The notes beneath the pieces are model-generated. The model ran no database searches, was not told the origin of the DNA, and worked only from the letters and a program-made list of their open reading frames with translations. This document shows positions 17,534 to 26,002 of a stretch of 64,000 bases of DNA, piece by piece. The DNA comes from G051903925 sp051903925 (GTDB taxonomy: Bacteria > Pseudomonadota > Alphaproteobacteria > Zavarziniales > Zavarziniaceae): contig NZ_CP173678.1 of NCBI RefSeq assembly GCF_051903925.1, positions 3,224,001 through 3,288,000 of the forward strand, given 5' to 3'. How positions within the stretch are numbered: the first letter of the stretch is position 1; each line of letters opens with the position of its first letter. The position numbers and the translations under genes are program-made.

Positions 17534-18757
17534 TCAGGCGGCCACGATGTGGCTGTGGCGGAACAGGGGCAGGTCGTAGCGGGCGCCGGGCAAAGCCCGG
17601 TGGCTGCCACGCTGCATCAAGCGCAGGCCGGCCAACTGACCGGCCACGGCATAGCGCTCCCCATCGGGCAGGAGGGCGATGCCGCAGGGCGCCACCAGGC
17701 CATGCTCGGCAATGCCCAGCACCTTGAGGCAGCGGCCGTCCGCCGCGTCGAACACGGCCAGCGTGTCGATGGACGGGAAGGTCGCCAGCACCTGGCCCGC
17801 GCGCGGGTCGTGCACGATGCTGATCCCCTGGCGTGCCGCCAGCCCGCCGGCCAGCGGCATGGGCTGCGTCGAGCCACCGGCAAGGCGCAGGGGCGGCGCG
17901 TCCAGATAGGCGATGCCGGGATCGGCGGTGGGGTCCTGCTCGAACGCATCGGCGGCGACGACGCGCGCCATGATCGCGAAGACGGCGTCCTCGGTCGGGA
18001 CCAGGTGGCGGACCTCGCCCAGGGCGGGCGGCAGGTCGTAGCGCTGGACCAGGCGGCCGCTGCCCAGGTCGACGATCGTCACGGCGGGGGCGACCACGCG
18101 GGGCACCACGACACGGTCGGGCGGCGGGGCGGCGCTGCCGTAATTGGCAACGGCGACGTGCCCCCGGGGCGTCAGTCGCAGGTCGTGCGGTCCGATGCCA
18201 TGGGCGGGCAGCGTGTCCAGCACACGCAGCGTCAGGGGATCGCGCACGCTGAGCAGGCCGGGCAGCGGGTCGCCCGGGGGAGCACGCTCGGCCACCAGGA
18301 CGCTGCCATCGGGCAAGGCGAGGGCATGGCCGCCAAAGACCCAGCCCGGCCGCGCGGGCTGCGCCATGGCGATGAGGTCCAGCGTCGTGGCGTCGAAGGC
18401 GACGGTGCGCGGCGCGTTCATGCCGACGAACACGCCGACGCCGCTGGCGGGTGCGATGGCGATGGCATGGCCGCGCAGCGGGAAGGCTGCGCGCCGGACC
18501 GCCCCGCTGTCGAGCGAGACGCTGGTGATCAGGGTGGCCGGCCCGTCCTGGTCGGCGCGCAGGGCCATGACGGTGGCGGGATCGTGCAGGACGGCGCGGC
18601 CGTCAACGGTCGCCGAGCGGGCGTTGTAGCCGGGGATCAGGACGCGCCCGGCCGGTGCCGCTGCCCGCGCGGGTCCGCTGCCCCGCGGCAGGACTAGGGC
18701 GCCCGCGGCGAGGGCTGCGGCCTTCAGCACGGTGCGGCGCGAGAGTGTCTGTTCCAT
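17534..18757 (-). CDS. Tat-exported DUF1513 beta-propeller protein
   Basis: A 407-aa protein. The twin-arginine motif SRRTVLK at residues 6-12 and the following hydrophobic stretch direct it to the periplasm. The body is DUF1513-like with repeated propeller-type blades (GHAIAIAP, GIGPHDLRLTPRG, HGLVAPCGIALLPDG). Homologues are often iron-regulated and sit near imelysin genes, but no such neighbour is present. The chosen ATG at 18757 begins just before the Tat motif; an upstream start at 18793 would add a non-signal extension. Confidence 0.82.
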   Translation of the reverse strand: MEQTLSRRTVLKAAALAAGALVLPRGSGPARAAAPAGRVLIPGYNARSATVDGRAVLHDPATVMALRADQDGPATLITSVSLDSGAVRRAAFPLRGHAIAIAPASGVGVFVGMNAPRTVAFDATTLDLIAMAQPARPGWVFGGHALALPDGSVLVAERAPPGDPLPGLLSVRDPLTLRVLDTLPAHGIGPHDLRLTPRGHVAVANYGSAAPPPDRVVVPRVVAPAVTIVDLGSGRLVQRYDLPPALGEVRHLVPTEDAVFAIMARVVAADAFEQDPTADPGIAYLDAPPLRLAGGSTQPMPLAGGLAARQGISIVHDPRAGQVLATFPSIDTLAVFDAADGRCLKVLGIAEHGLVAPCGIALLPDGERYAVAGQLAGLRLMQRGSHRALPGARYDLPLFRHSHIVAA

Positions 18758-18867
18758 GGCGAGGAGCGTGCCCCGGCCGGGCCGCGCCGGCATTGCGGCA
18801 GGTCAACAGCGTTATGTGAACGGCACCGCGCGCGCCGTTGCGCCGGGTTCAGCCTTGTCCTATCCCT

Positions 18868-18881
18868 TAGGACGCGTCCTA
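18868..18881. promoter_or_regulatory. Perfect 14-bp palindrome in a divergent intergenic region
   Basis: TAGGACGCGTCCTA is self-complementary and lies between the divergent DUF1513 and SDR genes, 107 bp before the SDR start. Such a site fits a dimeric regulator. No regulator is encoded next to it and the family cannot be named. Confidence 0.35.
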
Positions 18882-18987
18882 GGCATCGTGTGGCTGCATC
18901 ACCGTCGCCGCGAACTGGGGCATGATCAGCCGTGAATCACGGACGCCCGCGCGGGCGGACCGCAGAAAAGACCGAGGGAGGAACGGG

Positions 18988-19797
18988 ATGGGCAAGCTGG
19001 ACGGCAAGGTTGCAATCGTGACCGGCGCGGCGCGGGGCCTGGGGCGCGGCTATGCCCGGCACCTGGCGAGCCTGGGCGCCAAGGTCGCGGTCAGCGACCT
19101 GAACCTGCGCTCCTACCAGGAGTTCGAGGCCGAGGCCCACGCCATGACGGGCGATTCGACCGTGGACGAGATTCGCAGCGGCGGCGGCGATGCGCTGGGC
19201 TTCGAGTTCGACATCGGCGACCGCGACCAGGTCTTTGCCATGGTCGAGGACGTGAAGAAGCAATGGGGCCGGGTCGACGTCCTGGTCGCCAATGCCGGCG
19301 GCGGCCGCGGCAAGCCGGCGGAGACGACGGCGACGCTGGTGCCGCCCGACCTTCTGGAACTGGTCACCCGCATGAACTTCTATGGCACGGTGCATTCGTG
19401 CAGCGCCGTGGCACCCCACATGAAGGAGCAGCGCAGCGGCCGCATCGTCACCGTTGCGTCCTATGCCGGGTCGGTCGCGGGGATCGGCGGCGGCTATGCC
19501 CATTACGGGGCCAACAAGGCGGCGATCGCCCACTATACCCGCTACCTGGCGCAGGAACTGGGGCCGTTCGGGATCAACGCCAACTGCATCGCACCCGGCG
19601 TCATCGCCACCGCACGCATCGTCCAGCTGGTCGGCGGCAATGCCGGGGGCAACAAGGCGGCGGAGGACATCGCCGTGCGCCGCTTTGGCACGGTCGAGGA
19701 TTGCGCCAAGGTGATCGAGTTCCTGGTGACGGACCTGTCGGACTACGTGACCGGCGCCCTGATCCCCATCGACGGCGGCTGGAACCGCGCGGGCTGA
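18988..19797 (+). CDS. SDR family oxidoreductase
   Basis: A 269-aa classical SDR: TGAARGLG at 12-19, NAGG in the cofactor region, Ser in VASYAGS, and the Tyr-Lys pair in HYGANKAA. Asp38 in VSDLN favours NAD. A GAGGGAGG box precedes the ATG at 18988; the longer in-frame extension upstream has no such support. Downstream is a ThDP-dependent enzyme 128 bp away with a large inverted repeat between them, so partnership in one pathway is possible. Confidence 0.9.
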   Translation: MGKLDGKVAIVTGAARGLGRGYARHLASLGAKVAVSDLNLRSYQEFEAEAHAMTGDSTVDEIRSGGGDALGFEFDIGDRDQVFAMVEDVKKQWGRVDVLVANAGGGRGKPAETTATLVPPDLLELVTRMNFYGTVHSCSAVAPHMKEQRSGRIVTVASYAGSVAGIGGGYAHYGANKAAIAHYTRYLAQELGPFGINANCIAPGVIATARIVQLVGGNAGGNKAAEDIAVRRFGTVEDCAKVIEFLVTDLSDYVTGALIPIDGGWNRAG

Positions 19798-19804
19798 CGT
19801 TTTT

Positions 19805-19890
19805 CCGCTCATCCCCGCGCAGGCGGGGATCCAGAGTCCCATGCGCTGTCCCTGCGGCCCCTGGGTCCCCGCCTGCGCGGGGACGAGCGG
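19805..19890. repeat. Paired REP-like palindromes in inverted orientation
   Basis: Arms 19805-19834 and 19861-19890 are near-perfect reverse complements over 30 bases (two mismatches); each arm also contains its own small hairpin (ATCCCCGC/GCGGGGAT and GTCCCCGC/GCGGGGAC). In RNA this would form either two small hairpins or one long stem. It sits between the SDR and the ThDP gene and ends 36 bp before the latter, where it could attenuate or stabilize the transcript. Confidence 0.75.
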
Positions 19891-19925
19891 TGCGAGGGGA
19901 GCGCCAGACAATCATGAGGGAGCCC

Positions 19926-21641
19926 ATGACCGCGCAACCGCTGCTGACCGAAAAGACGAAGACCGCCGATGCCGTGCTCCGGGTGCTGGAGGAGGCGGGG
20001 ATCGAGATGGTGTTCGGCATGGCCGGTGGCCATACCGGCCGCATCTTCGTGGCCCTGGCCGGGCACCAGAATACGATCCGGACCCTGATGGTGCGGGAGG
20101 AATCGCTGGCGGGCGTGATGGCGGAGGTCTATGGCCGCCTGACGCGCAAGCCTGGCGTCATCATCGGCCAGGGGCCCTGGGTCCTGGGCAACGGCCTGAT
20201 CGGCACGATGGAGGCGCTGCTGTCGTCCAGTCCCATGCTGCTGCTGACCGATTTCAGCGACAGCCCGGGCTACAACCTGCATGGTCCCTACCAGGCGGGT
20301 GTGGGCGGCTATGGCGTGTGGGATGCCCGGGCGGCGTTCGGCGGCGTCACCAAGGAGGTGTTCGAGGCGAACGACCCCGTGACCGCGGTGCAGGCGACGC
20401 AGTTCGCGATCAAGCACGCGATGAGCGGGCAGCCCGGCCCGGTCGCCGTGCTCTATGGCCATGATGGCCTGGCCGGCTCGATCCAGCCGGAGACGCGGCC
20501 CCGGCTCTATGCGACCGGGCCCTATCTGCCCGTGGCGCCGCCGCCGGCCGACCCGGCGCGGGTGACCGCGGCCGCCCGCGTCATCGCCAAGGCGAAGCGG
20601 CCCGTGCTGATCGCCGGCAACGGGGTGCGCATCGCGCAGGCCTATGAGGCGCTGGCCGCCTTTGCCGAGGAGGTCGGCGTGCCGGTGGTGACGACGGCGT
20701 CGGGCAAGGGGACTTTCGCCGAGACGCATCCCCTGGCCCTGGGCGTGTTCGGCACGTTCGGGATCCCGGCGGCCAATGCCTATGTCGCGTCGGCCGACCT
20801 GGTGATCGCGGTGGGCAGCAAGCTGGGTGCGTCCGACACGGCACGCGCCAATCCTGCGCTGCTGGACCCCGCGCGGCAGACCTTCATCCAGGTGGAGGTC
20901 GAGCCGCGCAATGCCTCGTGGACGTTCCCGGCCGACCATGTCCTGATCGGCGACGCCGCGCGCGTGCTGGTTCAGCTGCGCGAGGCGTTCGAGCCGGACG
21001 CCAGCCGGCGCGAGGTGGCGGAGGGCTTCGTCGCCGCGGCGCGCGCGGACCATGGCTATTTCGACGTGCCCGCCTATGCCTCGGACGCGGCGCCGATCCT
21101 GCCCCAGCGGGTGATCGGCGAGCTGCGGGCCAACCTGCCGGAGGATTCGATCGTCACCTGCGACGCGGGCGAGAACCGCATCCTGATGACGCATTTCTAC
21201 CAGACGCAGGGCCCGGGCGGCTTCCTGCAGGCGGCGGGCGCCGGGCCGATGGGCTTTGCCATCCCGGCAGCGATGGCGGCCAAGCTGGTCCATCCGGAGC
21301 GCGCGGTGGTCGCGGTGTGCGGCGATGGCGGTTTTGCCATGACCATGAACGGCCTGATGTCGGCGCTGGAGCACAACATCCCGATCGTGGTCGTGATCTT
21401 CAACAATCACGCGCTGGGCTGGGTCCTGCACGGCGGCGGCCCCTTCGCGGCGGAGTTCAACGACTTCGACCACGCGGCCATCGCCCGCGCCATGGGCTGC
21501 AACGGCGTGCGGATCAGCGATCCCGCCGACCTGGGCGCCGCCATACGCGAGGCGATTGGCGCGGGCAAGCCCACCGTGATCGACGTCCTGACCTCGCTCG
21601 ACGTGTCATTCCGCGACGTGACCTCGCCGCTCGCGCTGTAG
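19926..21641 (+). CDS. Thiamine diphosphate-binding enzyme, acetolactate-synthase-like
   Basis: A 571-aa protein of the pyruvate-oxidase/acetolactate-synthase/benzoylformate-decarboxylase superfamily. The N-terminal Pyr domain carries the cofactor-activating Glu in VREESLAG; the central domain resembles the DHS-fold domain of the superfamily; the C-terminal PP domain has GDGGFAMTMN with the Mg-binding GDG...NN motif (IFNNHALG). The ATG at 19926 has GAGGGAG four bases ahead; ATG 19914 is an alternative. The substrate is undefined: carboligation or decarboxylation of a 2-oxo acid is inferred. Confidence 0.87.
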   Translation: MTAQPLLTEKTKTADAVLRVLEEAGIEMVFGMAGGHTGRIFVALAGHQNTIRTLMVREESLAGVMAEVYGRLTRKPGVIIGQGPWVLGNGLIGTMEALLSSSPMLLLTDFSDSPGYNLHGPYQAGVGGYGVWDARAAFGGVTKEVFEANDPVTAVQATQFAIKHAMSGQPGPVAVLYGHDGLAGSIQPETRPRLYATGPYLPVAPPPADPARVTAAARVIAKAKRPVLIAGNGVRIAQAYEALAAFAEEVGVPVVTTASGKGTFAETHPLALGVFGTFGIPAANAYVASADLVIAVGSKLGASDTARANPALLDPARQTFIQVEVEPRNASWTFPADHVLIGDAARVLVQLREAFEPDASRREVAEGFVAAARADHGYFDVPAYASDAAPILPQRVIGELRANLPEDSIVTCDAGENRILMTHFYQTQGPGGFLQAAGAGPMGFAIPAAMAAKLVHPERAVVAVCGDGGFAMTMNGLMSALEHNIPIVVVIFNNHALGWVLHGGGPFAAEFNDFDHAAIARAMGCNGVRISDPADLGAAIREAIGAGKPTVIDVLTSLDVSFRDVTSPLAL

Positions 21642-21676
21642 TCGCGGGCGCGCGCGGAGACACCCGGAATTAACCA

Positions 21677-23224
21677 ATGCGGGGACTAATGGGCGGCATC
21701 CGGTTCCGTGTTGCCGTTCGAGGGGTGTCTCCGTTGCGCATCGCCCACGTCCTCCTCGTGGTCCTGATGGCCATGGCCTGTGCGACGGCGCCGGCGCGCG
21801 CCGAAAGCGGTGGCGGCAGCCTGGCCATCGACACGCATGACCATGCCTCGGCCCAGATCCAGGCGATCCATGCCTCTGTCGTGCGCAGTGCCGCGACGCT
21901 GGGCGCGCCCGTCGGCACGATGACCAGCCAGGCGGTCGCCGCCACGCGCTTCCAGTATCCGCTGCAGTTCACCCCCACCGCCCAGGGCTTCGAGGGGGAG
22001 GGGATCAGCGGCCATGTCGACCTGGACCCCGGGCCCAAGGTGCGCGACTTCAATTGCGGCACCCGCACCTATAACGGCCATACCGGGACCGACTTCGTGC
22101 TGTGGCCCTATGGCTGGAACACGATGGACCGCATGGCGGCGCGCGTCGTGGCGGCCATGGGCGGGGTCATCGTGCAGAAGCGCGATGGCGAGTACGACCG
22201 CCAGTGCAGTTCGGCGACCAGCGCCGCCGCCAATTACGTGGTCATCCGGCATGACAACGGCCTGCTCGGCTATTACTGGCACCTGAAGCGCGGCTCGGTC
22301 ACGACCAAGGCGATCGGCGCCCGTGTCGCGCTGGGCGAGGCGATCGGCTTTGTCGGCTCGTCCGGCCAATCGAGCGGGCCGCACCTGCATTTCGAGGTGC
22401 GCAACGCCGCCGGCGCCGTCATCGATCCCTATGCCGGCGCGTGCAATCCGGGCGCCAGCCGCTGGACCCACCAGAGCCGGCCGGCCGATCCGGCGATCCT
22501 GCGCATCGCCACCCACTCCGCCGCACCCCCCAGCACGCAGGACCGCTGCGCCAACCCCGCACCGCACTATGCCAACCGCTTCAACCCCGGGGCCACGATG
22601 TACGCCGTGGTCTATCTGCGCGACCAGGTGCCGGGCTATGTCGTGTCGGTGGCGGTGGTGCGGCCCAACGGGACCATTGCCTCGACCTGGCAGACCGGCT
22701 CCCCCGCCAGCGGGGTGTCGCCGCTGCAGTACTGGTACGCCTCCTACCTGATCCCCGCGGGCGCGCCCGCGGGCGAATGGCGGATCCGCGCGACCGCCGC
22801 CGGCCGGACGATGGAGCAGACCTTCTGGGTCGGCGCGGGCATGCCGTCGAACACCACGATCGCCGCGACCGCGCTGGCCAGCCCGGTGCGGACGGTGAAG
22901 GCGGGCGCCAGCGCCGCGTTCGACATCACGCTGAAGAACACGACCGGCTCGACCGCCATCGGCTGCCGCCTGTCGCTGGGCCGGCCGATCAATGGGGTGG
23001 TCGATTTCCACGCCCTGGCCACCACGGGCCTGCCGGTCGCCGGCGGCCTGAACCGCGCGTTCACGATCCCGGCCCTGGGCAGCGTCACGGCGCGCATCCT
23101 GGTCACCCCACGCGTCGGCTTCAGCGCCGACGCGGCCGAGTTCCCGGTGCTGGCCAAGTGCACGAACAGCAACACGGCCGCGTTCAGCCGGACGACGACG
23201 CTGCTCACCCTGACCGGGGGCTGA
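21677..23224 (+). CDS. M23 family (LytM/lysostaphin-type) metallopeptidase
   Basis: A 515-aa exported protein. A signal sequence covers about residues 18-42 (ending APARA). The peptidase domain shows HxxxD as His135/Asp139 (NGHTGTD) and HxH as His236/His238 (GPHLHFEV), the zinc ligands of peptidoglycan endopeptidases. A long C-terminal half of beta-rich Ig-like sequence with scattered Cys follows, perhaps a wall-binding or substrate-recognition part. The exact start is uncertain (ATG 21677 or 21689). It faces a convergent glycosyltransferase gene nine bases away. Confidence 0.85.
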   Translation: MRGLMGGIRFRVAVRGVSPLRIAHVLLVVLMAMACATAPARAESGGGSLAIDTHDHASAQIQAIHASVVRSAATLGAPVGTMTSQAVAATRFQYPLQFTPTAQGFEGEGISGHVDLDPGPKVRDFNCGTRTYNGHTGTDFVLWPYGWNTMDRMAARVVAAMGGVIVQKRDGEYDRQCSSATSAAANYVVIRHDNGLLGYYWHLKRGSVTTKAIGARVALGEAIGFVGSSGQSSGPHLHFEVRNAAGAVIDPYAGACNPGASRWTHQSRPADPAILRIATHSAAPPSTQDRCANPAPHYANRFNPGATMYAVVYLRDQVPGYVVSVAVVRPNGTIASTWQTGSPASGVSPLQYWYASYLIPAGAPAGEWRIRATAAGRTMEQTFWVGAGMPSNTTIAATALASPVRTVKAGASAAFDITLKNTTGSTAIGCRLSLGRPINGVVDFHALATTGLPVAGGLNRAFTIPALGSVTARILVTPRVGFSADAAEFPVLAKCTNSNTAAFSRTTTLLTLTGG

Positions 23225-23237
23225 GCCCGAGGCTCAG
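23221..23237. other. Hairpin spanning two convergent stop codons
   Basis: CTGAGCC, loop CGA, GGCTCAG: a perfect seven-base-pair stem that contains the TGA of the M23 gene and, on the other strand, the TGA of the glycosyltransferase gene. There is no T-run, so it is not a typical intrinsic terminator; it may protect both 3' ends. Confidence 0.4.
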
Positions 23238-24379
23238 GCGTCCAGCGCCTGGCGCCACAGGGCGACGGTCGCGGCCACCACGCTGTCGGTGCCGAAATCG
23301 CGCGCCGCCAGCGCACGCGCGCCCTGGCCCAGCCGGGCGCGCAGGTCCGCGTCGTGGGCCAGGCTGGCCAGCGCGTCGGCCAGCGCCATGGCATTGCCCG
23401 GCGGCACCAGCAGGCCGCTCTCGCCGGGGCGCGCGATCTCGCGGCAGCCGGGAACGTCGGTCGCGACCAGGGGCAGGCCGCTGGCCGCCGCCTCGATCAG
23501 CGTCTTTGGCACGCCCTCGCCCCCGCGGGAGGGCAGCAGCGCCACGTCCATGTCGCGCCAGAAGGCAGGCATGTCGGCGACCTGGCCGTGCCAGGCGACC
23601 CCCGACAGCGAGGCCCAGCGGGTCAGCGTGGCGGCATCGAAACTGGCCAGGTTGGCCGGATCGGGCTGCCCCGCCAGCACCAGCTCGACCGCCACCCCGC
23701 GTTCCTGAAGTTCCTGTTGAGCGGCAATTGCCGTGTCTATCCCCTTGATCTGCAACATCCGAGCGGCCAGGCCGATGCGCAAGGGTCCGGGCCTGCGCGG
23801 TGTCACGCGCGGCGCATACTCGTCCAGGGCCACGCCCGAGCCATGGACCAGCGCGATGCGCTCCGCCGGCATGCCGGCCATGGCGGCGATGGTGCTGCGG
23901 TCGTCGGGGTTCTGGACCAGGATGCGGTTGCCCGGCCGGCCCAGCGTCAGCCGCAGCAGCGGGCGCAGGACCGCGCGCAGGGCACGGGCCTTGGCCGTGT
24001 CGGCGGTGAAGGCATAGCCCAGGCCCATGACCGCGTTGACGCATGGGGTGCGGCCCGCCGCCAGCGTGCCGAAGATGCACGGCTTCAGCGCGACATGGTG
24101 GCAAAGGGCCGGACGCTCGCGGCGATAAAGGGCGCGAACCTCGCCCAGGGCGCGCAATTCGGCCAGGGGGCCATTGAGGCCGCGGCTCCAGCGCAAGGGT
24201 GCGACGCGGGCACCGGTCGCGGCGATGACGTCGCCATGGTCCGCGACCCGCGTGGCGACCACGACGTCGAAGCCAAGGGCGACGGCGGCGCGGGCCAGCG
24301 GCAGGCGGTGGGAGGCGAAATACCAGTCCTCCGTCACCAGGAACAGCAGGGTGCGCCCCTGGCCGAAGGCGGCAGCCAT
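23234..24379 (-). CDS. Glycosyltransferase family 4-like
   Basis: A 381-aa GT-B enzyme. The N-terminal Rossmann half contains EDWYFASHRLPLARAA; the C-terminal half has RMLQIKGIDTAI and the GT4 E-x7-E pattern in EGVPKTLIEAAASGLPLVATD. Homologues transfer sugars in lipopolysaccharide or exopolysaccharide synthesis. It begins 4 bases after hldE ends, so heptose supply and glycosyl transfer are co-expressed. The acceptor is unknown. Confidence 0.87.
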   Translation of the reverse strand: MAAAFGQGRTLLFLVTEDWYFASHRLPLARAAVALGFDVVVATRVADHGDVIAATGARVAPLRWSRGLNGPLAELRALGEVRALYRRERPALCHHVALKPCIFGTLAAGRTPCVNAVMGLGYAFTADTAKARALRAVLRPLLRLTLGRPGNRILVQNPDDRSTIAAMAGMPAERIALVHGSGVALDEYAPRVTPRRPGPLRIGLAARMLQIKGIDTAIAAQQELQERGVAVELVLAGQPDPANLASFDAATLTRWASLSGVAWHGQVADMPAFWRDMDVALLPSRGGEGVPKTLIEAAASGLPLVATDVPGCREIARPGESGLLVPPGNAMALADALASLAHDADLRARLGQGARALAARDFGTDSVVAATVALWRQALDA

Positions 24380-24383
24380 GGCG

Positions 24384-25832
24384 TCAGCCGGCGGTGGCGC
24401 GCTCGACCAGGCGGGTTGTGCTGTGGCCCTCGACCAGTGGCACCAGCACCACTTCGCCGCCATGGGCGCGCACGAAGGGGGCGCCGACCACCTGGTCCTC
24501 GCGATAGTCGGCGCCCTTGATCAGGACATTCGGGCGGATCGCCTCGATCAGCTTCAGCGGCGTGTCCTCGTCGAAGAAGGTGACGGCATCGACGCTGGAC
24601 AGGGCGGAAAGCACGGCGGCGCGGGCGGCCTGGTCCTGGATCGGGCGCGAGGGCCCCTTCAGCCGCCGGACCGAGGCATCGGAATTGAGACCGACCACCA
24701 GCCGGTCGCAGGCGGCCCGCGCCTGGGCCAGCAGGCTGACATGGCCGGAGTGCAGGAGGTCGAAGCAGCCATTGGTGAAGCCGACGCGCAGGCCCTGGCT
24801 GCGCCAGGCCTGGATCCGCTGGCGCAGGCGCGCGGGGCTGAGCAGGCCGCCACTGTCGGCGTGCAGGACCTCGCCCAGTTCCTCCGGGCTGACGACGGCG
24901 GTGCCGCGCTTGGCCACGACCAGGCCGGCCGCCGCGTTGGCCAGCCGGGCGGCGGTGGGCAGGTCACCGCCGCAGGCCAGCGACAGGGCCAGCACGGCGA
25001 TCACGGTATCGCCCGCGCCAGAGACGTCGAACACCTCCCGCGCGGCGGCGGCCAGCGCCAGGGGCGGGCCGTCGGTCGCCAGGCGCATGCCCTGCTCGCC
25101 CATCGTCACCAGGACGGCGCCGATGCCGGTCTGCGCGCGGACGGCCTGCGCCGCGGCGTCGACCTGGGCGCCGGTTTCGGCGGCAAGACCGGTGCCCAGG
25201 GCCAGTTCGCCGCGATTGGGCGTCAGGACATCGACACCACGATAGCGGGCGAAGTCGCGGCTCTTTGGGTCCGCGATGATGGGCTTGCCCGCGGCCGAGG
25301 CGGCGGCGATGACCGCGCCCAGCACAGGATCGGTCAGCACGCCCTTGGCATAGTCCGAAAGCAGGACCAGGTCGCACTTGGGCAGGGCCTCGACCACGGC
25401 GGCGATGACGGCATCGGCCTGGGCGTCCACCGGCTGCGCCGTCTCGCGGTCGGCCCGCAGCAATTGCTGGCCGGCGACGAAGCGCGTCTTGCAGGTGGTG
25501 GGCCGGCCGGGATCGGTGACCAGGTGGGGGTCGATGCCGGCCTCGGCCACCAGCAGCGCGTTGAGGGCGGCGCCGTCGCGGTCGCGGCCGATCACGCCGA
25601 CGACGATCGCCTGGCCGCCCAGGCTGGCGACGTTGCGCGCGACATTGCCGGCTCCGCCGCACATCTCCGTCTCGCGCTCGACGGTCAGGACCGGAATCGG
25701 CGCCTCCGGCGACAGGCGCTCGGCCCGGCCATAGACGAAGCGGTCGAGCATGACGTCGCCCACGACCAGGACCGTTGCCTGCGGAAAGCGGGCAATGAGA
25801 TCGTGCAGGCTATGGTCCTGGCTGCGCAGCAT
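24384..25832 (-). CDS. hldE: Bifunctional heptose 7-phosphate kinase / heptose 1-phosphate adenylyltransferase
   Basis: A 482-aa protein making ADP-heptose precursor for lipopolysaccharide core. The N-terminal ribokinase-type half (1 to about 330) shows GDVMLDRFVYG, CGGAGNVARN and the anion hole DVSGAGDTV near 274; the C-terminal nucleotidyltransferase half (about 345-482) shows TNGCFDLLHSGHV near 354 and IKGADY. Both halves look intact. It is cytoplasmic, first of the minus-strand pair with a glycosyltransferase, and divergent from asnB with 170 bp between. Confidence 0.93.
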   Translation of the reverse strand: MLRSQDHSLHDLIARFPQATVLVVGDVMLDRFVYGRAERLSPEAPIPVLTVERETEMCGGAGNVARNVASLGGQAIVVGVIGRDRDGAALNALLVAEAGIDPHLVTDPGRPTTCKTRFVAGQQLLRADRETAQPVDAQADAVIAAVVEALPKCDLVLLSDYAKGVLTDPVLGAVIAAASAAGKPIIADPKSRDFARYRGVDVLTPNRGELALGTGLAAETGAQVDAAAQAVRAQTGIGAVLVTMGEQGMRLATDGPPLALAAAAREVFDVSGAGDTVIAVLALSLACGGDLPTAARLANAAAGLVVAKRGTAVVSPEELGEVLHADSGGLLSPARLRQRIQAWRSQGLRVGFTNGCFDLLHSGHVSLLAQARAACDRLVVGLNSDASVRRLKGPSRPIQDQAARAAVLSALSSVDAVTFFDEDTPLKLIEAIRPNVLIKGADYREDQVVGAPFVRAHGGEVVLVPLVEGHSTTRLVERATAG

Positions 25833-26002
25833 GGGTCTGTCCTACCGTCGTGCACGGTCGTGCGGCAAGAGGTGCAACGGGTAGCATGCTTGCAGCGGCG
25901 ACGCCTTTCTGATCCAGTCCCGGACCGTGACCAAAGTGCGACAGTCCGTGCACCTGCCTGCCATGTCCTTGACCATGCCGCCGACCATGGTGTGATCGCG
26001 CC

